Shown here: positions 21,711-32,217 of the stretch, piece after piece
Position numbering within the stretch: the first letter of the stretch is position 1
How the letters are laid out: each line of letters starts with the position of its first letter
Source: Meghimatium bilineatum
Taxonomy: Eukaryota > Mollusca > Gastropoda > Stylommatophora > Philomycidae
Length of the DNA: 64,000 nucleotides
Direction of reading: 5' to 3'
NCBI GenBank assembly: GCA_034231615.1
Contig: CM067322.1
Coordinates: 54,135,685 to 54,199,684 of the forward strand
Position numbers and translations under genes: made by a program
The notes under the pieces: model-generated
Database searches by the model: none
What the model saw: only the letters and a program-made list of their open reading frames with translations
What the model was told of the DNA's origin: nothing

Positions 21711-21910
21711 GTCTGGGCGAAGAGTCGCCACTACGCGTGCATGGAGACAGATATAGAGTCTGTCACAGGCTAAGGGTAGCCCACCCGAATTGTCAAGGCA
21801 TGCCGAAATCGGATGTGCTAGGCCTACAAGGCGCATAACGGTGGCACAACGTAATCACGCTCCCGGCGGAAATCGCACGGATATCCGTGATGGTTACAAT
21901 GGAGCGAACG
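21711..21910 (+). mobile_element. SINE family III, near full-length
   Basis: CTGGGCGAAGAGTCGCCACT, GGAGACAGATATAGAGTCTG, TCACAGGCTAAGGGTAGCC, AATCGGATGTGCTAGGCC, AATCACGCTCCCGGCGGAAA and GGTTACAATGGAGCGAACGC match 37828-38067 plus its displaced 3' end. It lacks the AACCTGCAGCACAACG section in part, and the tail is short. Confidence 0.8.
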
Positions 21911-21931
21911 CAAAACATACAAACAAACTAA

Positions 21932-22275
21932 CAAACTGACACATAATGGATAGAATCAGCCATACGCATGTGGATTAGCTGACTGATACATATGTATAGA
22001 ATCAGCCACACACAAATCGATACGCTCACTGACACGTAATTGATAGAATCAGCAACACACATGTGGATTAGCTGACTGATACATAATGGATAGAATCAGC
22101 CATACAGATAAATGAATACGCCTACTAACACATATTAGATAGAATCAGCCACACAGAGATGCGTATGCTGACCTGACACATAATGGATAGAATCAGCCAC
22201 ACAGTTAGATACGCTCACAGAGACACGTAATGGAAACAATAAATTATACACATAATGGATAGTCACACATATAAT
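21932..22275. repeat. 47-bp minisatellite, about 7 units
   Basis: TAGAATCAGC occurs at 21951, 21997, 22044, 22091, 22140 and 22188, so units are 46-49 bp. The rest of the unit varies (GCTGACTGATACATAATGGA, CGCTCACTGACACGTAAT). A degenerate ACACATAATG-type continuation is seen at 22680-22900, after the MITE. Confidence 0.9.
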
Positions 22276-22378
22276 GGATGCATGGATGCTTACATAAAAC
22301 ACAAAACCGATGATCTTTACAACACTCTTATGGCACAAATAAATAAAAAATAACAGGATAAAACTGTTCTTATCTATA

Positions 22379-22386
22379 CCCTATAG
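22379..22386. repeat. 8-bp target duplication, left copy
   Basis: CCCTATAG, identical to 22578-22585 on the other side of the MITE. Confidence 0.9.
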
Positions 22387-22577
22387 CAGGGCTATTCAAC
22401 TATATTTACTCGGGGGCCAAAATGTAGAAAATGGGGATCATCACGGGCCAGATTTATTAAAAAACACATTGAATGATTTTATACATTTAGTTTTTTTTAT
22501 AACTTTATTTCCCTGTTTTATCAATGATCCGCGGGCCACTTACTAGGCATACGCGGGCTGCCAATTGAATAACCCTG
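22387..22577. mobile_element. hAT-family MITE, 191 bp, with perfect 8-bp target duplication
   Basis: Ends CAGGGCTATTCAACTATATT and, on the reverse complement of the right side, CAGGGTTATTCAATTGGCAG: terminal inverted repeats with one mismatch in the first 15. Subterminal GGGCC words occur on both sides (CTCGGGGGCC, CGGGCCAG, GCGGGCCACTT). The flanking 8-bp duplication and CAGGG ends are diagnostic of hAT. No ORF, so it depended on a hAT transposase in trans. The perfect duplication suggests modest age. Confidence 0.92.
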
Positions 22578-22585
22578 CCCTATAG
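22578..22585. repeat. 8-bp target duplication, right copy
   Basis: CCCTATAG, pair of 22379-22386. Confidence 0.9.
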
Positions 22586-22679
22586 TCTGTGCACAATTGT
22601 AAAGCTGATATACCTTTTGTTTTACATAAGTAATATTGTTATACAGTTTTACAGCAGTCTCAGTATTATCCATTGCCAT

Positions 22680-22900
22680 ATAATGGTTACAATCACTAAC
22701 ATACATAATGGAAAACTAACACACATAATATATACACTTACACACATAATGTAAACAATAACTTACACACATAGTGTATACACTCAATCACACACACAAC
22801 GGATACAATCAGCAACACATATAATGAATACAATCGCACATACACATCATGTATGCAATCACTCACACGGAATGGATATAACCATATACAGAATACATAC
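22680..22900. repeat. Degenerate ACACATAATG-type repeat
   Basis: ACACATAATG, ACACATAATATATACACTT, ACACATAATGTAAACAAT, ACACATAGTGTATACACT and similar words recur every 20-35 bp. Probably a decayed extension of the 47-bp array across the MITE. Confidence 0.6.
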
Positions 22901-22929
22901 AACCGCAACAATCACAGTTTTCTCGCTAG

Positions 22930-23560
22930 AAACACTCCGCGATGAATTCATTCCCAACACACAGACAAAATACAAATGATTGTTCAGCGCTCAATTCACG
23001 ATCAGTGTTCAGACACGTGCAACTTGCGGGAAGAGACCAGGGTTCTCTATCTCTCTATAAAGTCAGCGTTTCATTAAGCACTTCTGCTATTGACACAAAA
23101 GTCTATGTAGGCTTCAGTGACAAGTGAGTTGGTTGAGTGTAATGTATTAAGATTGACTGAAGACACGACGCTATGCTGATGATAAAACTGTTTGTTTCTG
23201 ATAAAGTGCCCTTGTTTCCTGCTTGAGTTCGATTTCAAAGAATAGCCCCCTACATCATAAAGTGCCCACATTGACTACATGTACACGTGACCATGATGTG
23301 TCACTTTTTCTGTTGAGAGGCAAAATGGTCAATTTTTTAAATTACCCATAATTATATCAACCATTTTAGACGCGTTCAAGTAAAGAATGCTGCTCATGTG
23401 AGACTGAAAATATTCATTAAAATTCAGGAACACTTCCTATTTCGAGAAATGTTCAAATGTATCAAAAAGAAGTTCGGAGTCGTCCAATCAAAGTTGCAGT
23501 TTGTTTATAGATAACATCATGCTCACTTGCACAGGCAAAACGCTTCGTTTCTTCTTTTTC
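22930..23560. other. Unique DNA, no gene assigned
   Basis: ORFs of 60-65 codons on either strand lack any domain. Confidence 0.5.
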
Positions 23561-23669
23561 TTCCCCTTGTTATTATTCTTTTGTTTCATTCATTTTATTT
23601 CTTTTTGTTCTTTGTCTTATTTTTGCTCTTCTTTTTCTCTTGTTAATGTTGTTTTTCTTCTTCTTCTAC

Positions 23670-23678
23670 TTCTTCTTC

Positions 23679-23748
<70 letters not shown>

Positions 23749-23750
23749 CC
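23670..23750. repeat. (ATT)n microsatellite
   Basis: About 25 copies, preceded by a TTC-rich run (23555-23670) and followed by short AGTAGTCCAGATA/ACAGTAT repeats at about 23755-23840. Confidence 0.95.
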
Positions 23751-24032
23751 CATATACAGTAGTCCAGATAGTAGTTCAGACACAGTATCCCATATACAGT
23801 ATCCTAGATACAGTAGTCCAGATACAGTATTCCAGATACATTTCACTTAGCAGGCCTCCTTACAGAGGAGATTATGTAATAATGTAGCCAACCTCTTATA
23901 ACATCCATATCAGTTGGCAGCATTACTAATCGTTGCTTCCTTTTCTTATCCATATCAAACATGAAGATTCGAACATGCTATAGAAGGATAGTCTACTACA
24001 AATATGAAACTTCGTTGCAATGAATATATCTA

Positions 24033-24452
<420 letters not shown>

Positions 24453-24615
24453 CCACCTGCTAGCATTTCATATGGTAATGTATTGTACAACATTATTAAT
24501 GTTGTGCAGTTATGGAAGATCTCGGTGGTGCATTTCCTTGTCTTCACAAAGCCGCGAAGTGGCCGGAATGTCATCCTTTACAGGTGCAATTTTCCTAGAT
24601 ACCTGAACATTATCA

Positions 24616-24705
24616 CTTGAAGCTACGGAATTTCGTACCATGAGATGTACTCTCTACATACGAGCCGCTGCTCTGTTGAGAGGGTTGGAGCACGTATTAG
24701 GAAGC
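24616..24705 (+). mobile_element. SINE family C fragment
   Basis: TGAAGCTACGGAATTTCGTA, ATGTACTCTCTACATACG, TGAGAGGGTTGGAGCACGTA are in the order seen in family C (reverse complement of 50590-50680). Confidence 0.5.
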
Positions 24706-24929
24706 ATGTTTAAAATGATCCCTTTGTCAGTTGTTACAAACCTACAAAAAAGTTGATGCTAAAGTTTTCTATTTGGCGTTGTTCGCATTTGGATTTTTGT
24801 TCTCATATAAAGTATTAAATTTTGAAATACAGAAGTTTAGTTTGGGTTTTGTCATGTGAATTATGTTTCCATGCAAATGTTTCTTTTAAACGAGCGATTG
24901 CTAGTTCCTCTTTGACTATTCTTATTGCC

Positions 24930-25330
24930 CGTATCGTGCGAGTGCAAATCAGAAATCAAGCGTCTGACTTAGTTCATGAGTTGCGTCACGGAACGGGAAG
25001 GAAATCTGCATCATCCAAAGGCTGGAGAGAGATTGCAGACGTTAAATACATGAATCTTTGCATGTCCTCTTTCATTGACTTTTTCCTTCAGTTGTTTCCG
25101 CTTTGAAAATCTCGATCACTTTCTGTTAACGGCAGGCATGGATGGGCGAGCGCAGGCTGAGGGCTATAATTTGGTCCGTCATTATTCGAGTTCCCTAAAA
25201 CTGATTATTCACTGTGACCCGGACAACGGCTGGCACTTGAGCGTAGTTAATAGAGTAATTGAACGGATTACGGCATCTTTATTGTCTCTCAAACCGCAGC
25301 GGCATAAATCGTGTATCAACTTGATTGTCT
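24930..25330. other. Unique, CpG-containing block of unknown role
   Basis: Less AT-rich than its surroundings, no repeat match inside the window and no microsatellite. It holds CpG-bearing words (CGTATCGTGCGAGTGCAAAT, GTGACCCGGACAACGGCTGG, CAAACCGCAGCGGCATAAAT) and homeodomain-like sites (GTAATTGAAC, ATTATTCACTGTG). Two overlapping ORFs (94 and 106 codons) have no recognised domain. It could be a conserved non-coding element, an exon or chance. Confidence 0.3.
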
Positions 25331-25399
25331 TAAATACAATGTTTTTGTGGTTTTTTTATATAGTGAATTATAAGAACAAAATAAAATGCCAGTGAATTA

Positions 25400-25849
25400 C
25401 AGCTTAGAAGTTACATGAGATGTTCCAAAATAACCTCTTTCCAACTTCGAATACTTCTTTTGTCAATGAAATAAGCTGTTTATTTCATCATTGACGTAAC
25501 TATCTCTTGTGATTTTCAGAAAAAAAAATCTTATCTCTAACTTTTTTCCTTAAGTTCTATGAAATGGAAAGAGGTTTCACTAGAAAGGTAATTACAGATG
25601 CCAAATGTCCAGTATGTAATCCTGTATTTTGCTTCTCTCCCTTCCCACCGCCACAATAACATGTGTAATGGACAACTGATATCTCTGTTCAGAATACTCT
25701 AAACGATACTTGGTAATAGCTGGATTGTGCCTTCAATCTAAGGAACAACTTGAGATGTCATCATATGCCCCGCACGAAAGCACGTTAGCACGTTTGTAAT
25801 TAACAACACTGCATTTTTGGAGAGCGTATGGGAGAGAGGGAAAAACTGA
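25400..25849. other. Spacer, no feature seen
   Basis: AT-rich, unique. Confidence 0.5.
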
Positions 25850-26330
25850 ATGAGAGATGAAATAAAGAAGAGATGAGTAAAATAGGGAGAGGAAGGAAAG
25901 AATGAGAGATGAAAAAGGAGAGACGACAAAAAGTGAAAGATGAAAGAAAGAGACATGGAAAAAAAATATGATGACCAGAAGAATAATGAGAGATGAAGGA
26001 AAGAAGGAGAAGTGGAAGGAAGGATGAAATAATGAAAGAGATTTGAAAGAAAGGAGGAGAGATGAAAGAAAAAGGAGAGATGAAGGAACAATGGGAAGAA
26101 GAAAGAAGAAATGAAAGAAAGACGGATAGATGAAAGAAAGAATGAGAGATGAAAAAAAGAAGGAGAGGTGATGATAAAAAGGAGAGATGAAAGAGAGAAG
26201 ATTAACAAAATAAGGAGATATTTAAAACAGAGCGATGATGAACGAAAGAAGGCAAGATGAACAAAGGAGTGGTAAAGGAAAGGAAAAGAAAAAAAGGAAA
26301 GATAGAAAGATGGTGGGATAAGATATGTGA
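25850..26330. repeat. Purine-rich cryptic repeat
   Basis: Made of variable GAAAGAAGGAGAGATGAA words, almost all A and G on the plus strand. Long minus-strand ORFs (SFFLHLS-type) are artefacts. Its right end (26186-26276) is inversely duplicated at 27824-27907. Confidence 0.85.
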
Positions 26331-26377
26331 TGGAGACGATGTGAATATTACTGCAGGAAGATTAGCAGTGAACGAAG

Positions 26378-26905
26378 ATTGTGTAACTTGTGTGAAGAGA
26401 TGGGGTTGGGATATGTGAACGAAGATTGTGTAACTTGTGTGAAGAGAGGGGGTTGGGATATGTGAACGAAGATTGTGTAATTTGTGTGAAGAGAGTGGGG
26501 TTGGGATATGTGAACGAAGATTGTGTAACTTGTGTGAAGAGAGGGGGTTGGGATATGTGAACAAAGATCGTGTAACTTGTGTGACGAGAGGGTGTTGGGA
26601 TATGTGAACGAAGATTGTTTAACTTGTGTGAAGAGAGGGAGTTGGGATATGTGAACGAAGATTGTGTAACTTGTGTGAAGAGAGGAGTTGGGATATGTGA
26701 ACGAAGATTGTGTAACTTTTGTGAAGAGAGGGGGTTGGGATATGTGAACGAAGATTGTGTAACTAGTGTGAAGAGAGGGGGTTGGGATATGTGAACGAAG
26801 ATTGTGTAACTTGTGTGACGAGAGGGTGTTGGGATATGTGAACGAAGATTGTGTAACTTGTGTGAAGAGAGGGGGTTGGGATATGTGAACGCAGTGTTTT
26901 ATGTT
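26378..26905. repeat. 47-bp minisatellite, about 11 copies
   Basis: Unit GTTGGGATATGTGAACGAAG, ATTGTGTAACTTGTGTGAAG, AGAGGGG, with length 47-48 as the G-run varies (GTTGGG at 26405, 26452, 26500, 26547). Degenerate units continue to about 27000 (GTGAACTAAGTGTGTGAACA). Confidence 0.94.
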
Positions 26906-27017
26906 ATGAGCAGAGAGCGTCAGGGTATGTGAACTAAGTGTGTGAACAGAAATGGTTAGCGTATATCAACGAAGTGTTTTATAGTGTGAGCAGAGAGAGC
27001 AGATGGATGAGAAGCTA

Positions 27018-27176
27018 TGTCATAGATTGTTACAGAACCCAGAAGATATGCTGACGTACCATGTATCAGACCGTAAGGCAAAGGTATCGCTCGCAGGCAA
27101 GCTGTAAACCATGACACAACATATTCAATTCTCTGGACTACATCGTGAGAGAACAAGCGCAGAGGAAGAAGAGCAT
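27018..27176 (+). mobile_element. SINE family A, 5'-truncated
   Basis: CAGACCGTAAGGCAAAGGTA, GCTGTAAACCATGACACAAC, TTCTCTGGACTACATCGTGA and GAACAAGCGCAGAGGAAGAA: the 3' 150 bp of family A, with the CAGGAGTTTGA word partly deleted. Confidence 0.78.
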
Positions 27177-27177
27177 T

Positions 27178-27600
27178 ACAATCAATCAATCAATCAAATG
27201 CCATGCCGAATGGCGTAAGCGATCATGTTTCTCCACGACTCTCTGTCTCTTATGTTGTCAATAAGCTCGGTTGGTGAGTTTCTACCGTGCCACAATACTA
27301 ATCCATCTAGTAACTTTTCTCTTTGTCGTCCCCTATCTCTTCTCCCTTTGATCTTTCCAGTGGTTATTAAGTGTTCAATCTGTGTTCTTCTCAGCACATG
27401 CCCTAGAAACCTTGACTGTCTGCCCCTAATGTTTGATATGATTGATCATTTTATGTCAACATCAATGAGAACTCTGCATTAGTTTTCTTTGCTGTCCATG
27501 GTATTTTCATCATTCTTCTCAGAAACCACATTTTTGTAGCTTCTAATTCGCTTTATTTTTTTTAAATTTACAGTCCATGTTTCACATTACAGATGCTTCA
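27178..27600 (-). mobile_element. LINE 3' end with (TTGA)n tail (minus strand), copy 1
   Basis: Plus strand AATCAATCAATCAATCAA at 27180-27197 is the tail in reverse. The minus ORF 27397-27194 reads LRRTQIEHLITTGKIKGRRDRGRQREKLLDGL, matching 45365-45003 almost residue for residue. Further upstream a frameshifted region near 27480-27560 encodes the MWFLRRMMKIPWTAKKTN equivalent. 5' truncated. Family C-terminal block of an RTE-like LINE. Confidence 0.82.
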
Positions 27601-28153
27601 CATTACACATCACATGCCAGAACATTACAGATAACCATACAAAAATATGAAAAACAAACAGAACACATTTTCCAAATCACATTTTGACGGTAGGACCACA
27701 CGATAACTATTAAATTCACCAATAAGGTCTTGCTAAAATAAATGAAGAGCTTATATTAATATATATATATATATTTTTTTGGGTGGGGGGGGGAGAGGGA
27801 AGAGCCATGTGTGCATTCTTTTACCACTCCTTTTTTTCATATCGCCTTCTTTCCTTCATCATCTCTCTTTAATCTCTCCTTATTTTGTTAATCTTCTCTC
27901 TTTCATCCATCCTCTTTTATATCTAAGTTTTAGCACAGCCATAGCTTCACTAATATTGAATTGTAGGGCAGCCATGATGAGATAGAATTAATAAACATAT
28001 CGGCATTTGAATTCGTACTTTCCCCGTGTAGTTATATCTCCATGTCCATTGGAAGTAAAGACATGGTGGCTATTGGGAAATAAAGCTTTCTCAGATGAGA
28101 GTCTTTGATTATTCCTTTGATTGTCATTAATTGTCGCACAAAATATAATCATA
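27601..28153. other. Spacer with (TA)n, poly-G and an inverted duplicate
   Basis: (TA)n at 27760-27772, a G-run at 27781-27792, and a pyrimidine-rich stretch 27824-27907 that is the inverted copy of 26186-26276 (exact over 33 nt at 27875-27907). Confidence 0.7.
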
Positions 28154-28165
28154 TGGACCAATTAA

Positions 28166-28415
28166 GTAAGTAAAGTAACACATAGCATTAATTAATGCCG
28201 TAGGGGTGTGAGATGTTAGCGATCTCACATTTCAGTGGCTCTGCAAATGAGGGCGGTAGCCATCTCCTCTCCCTCGCAGTCTTTACTTCCCGGATTAATC
28301 CGGTAACCATTTTGAAAAACATTTTTGCCTCAGCTGAGGAATGAAGAGCTTATACTACTCATATGCGAAGCCAGTGCACTAACCACTGCGCTACACGGTA
28401 CCTGATGAAAACTCG
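28166..28415 (-). mobile_element. SINE family D (minus strand) with perfect 12-bp target duplication
   Basis: Plus strand starts with the tail GTAAGTAAAGTAAC, then GGGGTGTGAGATGTTAGCGA, GCCATCTCCTCTCCCTCGCA and, at the right, ATGCGAAGCCAGTGCACTAA and CCACTGCGCTACACGG (tRNA-like head in reverse). TGGACCAATTAA is repeated exactly at 28154-28165 and 28416-28427. The central part is rearranged relative to 58161-58444: the GTCGACC region is missing. Confidence 0.92.
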
Positions 28416-28427
28416 TGGACCAATTAA

Positions 28428-29329
28428 AATCACGGGAATGGTCAAATTAGTTATAAAATAAGGCTTGATTTCACATTATCCAGTAGGTCTTATAACACAG
28501 ACAGTCGTAATATATTGCACATAGCATTGAATATAAATGTAATGTGTTATTAATGTCAGAACTAACATAAATTCATGATATTTTAAAACTAATATGCACG
28601 TTTTCATCAACATCATTTTATGACTGAAGATTCAAAAATTCAAATGGTCACGTCAAGATATCTCTGAAATCTGACGACTCATTTCTCACAAGTGATTGCT
28701 AAATTCTGAAACTGTTTGCATACTTTGACTGTCTGTTTCCGCCAAATAATGTCTAAAGATGTATTCAAATTTCCAAATGGCGTAACGGTCAAACGGAAAT
28801 GGGCACACAGTCTGAAGATTAAGGTAAATAATGAACAGTTTTAAAATGCGCACAATTTATGTTAAATGTTCAGTGCAACATTACAAAAGCAAATTAAAGA
28901 CAAACGACAATGCACTTCTTAATTGCAAATGTGTATATTTACTTCCAACTTCCAGCGTCTCGTGTTGTGTTCAGCTATAATATGTATTTGTCACACATTC
29001 AACCATTATTTAAGCCGGTTTTTTTGTTTGATTGGCTTGTTCAGAAAATAAGCTGTCTCGCTCTTTACTTTCTTGATTCTCCTTTACTTCTTAACTCTTC
29101 ATAATCATCAAGTGCTGTCTCCGCAACGAAGGTTGGCTGCAATATGCCTCCAACATCCTCTCTCATGGTGCACACTGCCTTCTTGGTGCACTCTGCTAGA
29201 CTCCATCATGTCCATATTGTGATGTTTCTTTCCCACTTCTTTTTAACTTCAATCATAAGTATTTCGCTTTCAAACTTCTAGGTTAACATTCGTTTAATAT
29301 ATATTTTTCTTTTCATTCCTTCAATATTT
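28428..29329. other. Unique AT-rich DNA, no gene seen
   Basis: No supported ORF or repeat. Confidence 0.5.
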
Positions 29330-29359
29330 TATGTACTCCTGCTTCGTTCACTATATCTT

Positions 29360-29660
29360 TCTTTTACCCCTTCATCTCTATCTCTCTCTTTCTCTGTTTC
29401 TCTTTCTTTCTATCTCTTTCTTTTTGTATCTTCCGTTCACTTTCCCTAATTGCCGTTCTTTTTTCTCTCATTCTCTTTCTCTCCATTTCTGTTTCCCACT
29501 CTCTTTCTTTCATTCTTTTTCTGTTTCCCCTTCTCCAGCTTTTTCTCTCTATATTTTTGTCTTTTATTCTCTTTCCCTTATTTATTTTCTTTCTATATTT
29601 CTATATATTTATTCCTCTTTCTTTCTCCCCCTTCTTTCTGTCTCTGATTCAGTCATAAAT
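29360..29660. repeat. Pyrimidine-rich cryptic repeat
   Basis: TCTCTTTCTTTC and TTTCTCTCATTCTCTTTC words dominate. The FLSFSFSPF-type ORFs are artefacts. Confidence 0.8.
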
Positions 29661-29760
29661 CTCGTCTTTTAGAATCTTGTTCCTAGACTTTTTAGTTTCT
29701 CTATTTGTAGTATATAAGAGCATCATCTGGTACTAGTGTGTTACGATATAGTAGTAGTTA

Positions 29761-30130
29761 GCCAGACCATCGTATGCCAAAAATACTTCTCTATGGTGAG
29801 CTAGAGAAGAGTATACGATCTCAAGATGGCCAAAGGAAGCGCTACAAGGACTCGTTAAAGAACTCACTGAAAGTCTTTGAAATAGACCACGATACATGGG
29901 AAGAACTTGCACAAAATAGATTTACATGGCTTTCTAAAATAAAAAAGAATGCATCATCTTGTGAGAAGAAGAGAAATGCAGCAGCTCAACAGCGGAGAGC
30001 AGCTAGAAAGTCACGTATAGACCAAGATCTGTCTACAGTCGTCATTCCATGTCCGAACTGTCCAAGGACATTTACAGCTCGAATAGGGCTCTTTAGCCAT
30101 CTACGAACTCATAATCAAGGACATAACTAA
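29761..30130 (+). pseudogene. LINE C-terminal fragment ending in a C2H2 zinc finger
   Basis: About 120 residues. MPKILLYGEL, then GQRKRYKDSLKNSLKVFEID, WEELAQNRFTWLSKIKK, a basic coiled stretch (KKRNAAAQQRRAARKSR) and a terminal finger CPNCPRTFTARIGLFSHLRTH (C-x2-C...H-x3-H type). This order, GEL...GQRKRYKD...WxxLAxxR...AARK...C2H2, is the usual C terminus of one RTE-like LINE group common in molluscs and other marine animals. The finger probably helps bind nucleic acid. Upstream RT is missing; the copy is 5' truncated but the frame is intact for its whole length. Confidence 0.85.
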
Positions 30131-30596
30131 AATTGAATTTTCAAAAGTGGATGTAACAAATGGTCATCATCACTTGTGATGGACGAACAACACAGTAGTT
30201 AGCGTACTACAGGTTGAGTAAAATATATTTCGAGGGCCAAATCTGGCCTCCCAGCCATTTTTACTGGGCCGTCAGACCTATTTAAAAATACTGTATGCAT
30301 GAGTCTCTGTGCTCACAAAATATCAAATTACCATCTTGAGTTCTCAATCGGTAACATCCAACGGGTGCTAAACAGTTATACGGAGGGAAGGATTACTTTA
30401 AACTTTGGTGTCGTGAGTCGTACGGATACATTTTTCGACAATAGTTTTGATGTTTAACATGGGTGGCGACAAAAGATTTCACTTCAAACGCAGTAAAGGT
30501 TTCTACAAGCTTTTTTTTTTTTTGGGCGCTACAAAATGTACATCTTTTTATGAAACTGCATTAGAACAATACAGTAACTTAATATTTATAAATATA
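30131..30596. other. Spacer, possible decayed hAT end
   Basis: CAGGTTGAGTAAAATATATT then GAGGGCCAAATCTGGCC at 30207-30245 resembles a hAT terminus with GGGCC subterminal words, but no partner end was found. Poly-T at 30511-30523. Confidence 0.35.
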
Positions 30597-30722
30597 TATC
30601 TACAATGTTAAACAGAGTTTTACTGCATTCTCTCATTTATCTACAATGTTAAACAGAGTTTTACTGTATTCTTTCATTTATCTTAAATGTTAAAAATAGT
30701 TTTACTGCATTCTCTCATTCGT
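30597..30722. repeat. 41-bp tandem repeat, 3 copies
   Basis: Unit ATCTACAATGTTAAACAGAG, TTTTACTGCATTCTCTCATT, T; the third copy is diverged. Confidence 0.88.
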
Positions 30723-30799
30723 TCAATTTGTTCCAATGTTACAGAAACGTTAATGTGTTGTGTCATTTTCCTGTTTACTACCTCGTTTCTATTTATTCT

Positions 30800-31010
30800 G
30801 AACGTTAGCTAGTTAGTTAGTTTGTTCCTTTCGTGCCGCAGTCGGTTTTGAGAAGTTGTGATTCTCCATGCGCTGCGGCCCGCTTCCTGCAGTTTTCGTT
30901 CTTGCATGATCTTGCAGCCTATTATTTCCCCTAATTTAAGTATGGTGTTTTTTATGGGTGCTTTAGGCCTTCCTCGTTTTCTTTTACCCATTATTCTCAA
31001 CGTGCCGACT
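30800..31010 (-). pseudogene. LINE C-terminal remnant (minus strand)
   Basis: Minus frame TLRIMGKRKRGRPKAPIKNT, then KIMQERKLQEAGRSAWR. The basic GRP-K block followed by an AxxRxxWR segment is how several LINE RT proteins end. Only about 60 residues; lineage not clear. Confidence 0.6.
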
Positions 31011-31359
31011 TTATATTATTGCTGCATCAATTTCATGTTTATTTCTCTCTAAATTGTTTGATCGAAACGTCGTTTTTCTTTTTCCAGCATCATCTAAATA
31101 AAATATATTTGATTCATTTTATAATTTAACAAAACTAGTCATGTACTTGTAACAATAGAAATGATATCAATATCGTACAATTCTAATTGACACAAATCGA
31201 ACTGTAGTTAAAGACACTGTCATCGAATGTGTCTATTCAGTGTCAAGCTTCTACTCTGGAATGCTATTTCATAGCATTGAGATGAAAGTAAACAGTAGTA
31301 TATGCTGTGAGATTATTTAAAAAGTATATCTATCTATTATATTTTCTCTACTTTTGCTG

Positions 31360-32195
31360 TAAGGAGTCACAGGATTGAATGACGAACGTTTTCGGCTATC
31401 GCACGTTTGATCTCTTGGTATGAAGAAAATTTCTGACGTCTCAGAATGTTGGTAACTCCTTCAATCCACCTTCTTCATAGCCTTCCTCTCTATCTTACTA
31501 TTTCAATTTTCATATTTTATGCTATTGTCGCTAGAATATAAGGGTTCATTCTCAAAATGTGGCAGAGCCATTTCAGTCTCTGTTATTTCAATACATTAGA
31601 CCGCAGATGTTGTTCCAACAGTTCGTGTAATCTCTTCATTTCTCACACAATCTCTTCTTGTTCTGTTTGATGCATTTGCTAGACATCTCTTTTCACTCGT
31701 AGTAAGCTTTCTCTCATGTTATTTTGTTAGTGTCCATGTCTAATATTAATAACATAATGTTGGTATGAAGATTGAATTTATGATTTGCCTTCGGTTTCCA
31801 TCGGGATAGATTTGTGTTTCAAATTTGATGTAAGTTCATAATTTATTGTAGTTGGTTTTTAAATAAAATTCATGTTTCTATCTCTCGTTTCATTCTTCCG
31901 TTGTCTGTAAAAAAACTCTCCCAAAACAGTTAAACTCCTACATTTTTTTCAGTAATTAATAATTTATCTTAATATTGATTGTATTGCCTATAGACTTTAA
32001 CTCTGGTTTTGTTTCTGTATTGGTCTTCAGGGTATGAACATGTCAACTTTCGTTGAGGAGGTCTATGTGATCTTGAAGCTCTTCACTTTAACTGTGGAGT
32101 AAACACAGATCGTCAGCAAAGAGTAATTTAGTTAGGTCATTCGGATGATAAGCATCTGGTGGTATTTTTACTGTTTTTATATTATCCATAAAAAT
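31360..32195 (-). pseudogene. Decayed LINE reverse transcriptase (minus strand)
   Basis: On the minus strand, the complement of 32106-32122 reads LFADDL, the catalytic RT box, near the 5' end of the remnant. Further along come NKLWTYIKFETQIYPDGN, RQIINSIFIPTLCY and TWTLTK (about 31860-31730), then KRCLANASNRTRRD and, near 31480-31440, RRWIEGVTNIL. Order and spacing fit palm, thumb and C-terminal basic block. Many frameshifts and stops. No product expected. Confidence 0.7.
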
Positions 32196-32217
32196 AATAA
32201 ACAATAATTGGGATAAG

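Noticed and set aside
25738..26208. 156-codon minus-strand ORF as a membrane protein
   Set aside because: Reverse reading of a purine-rich simple repeat (Ser-Phe-Leu-His bias).
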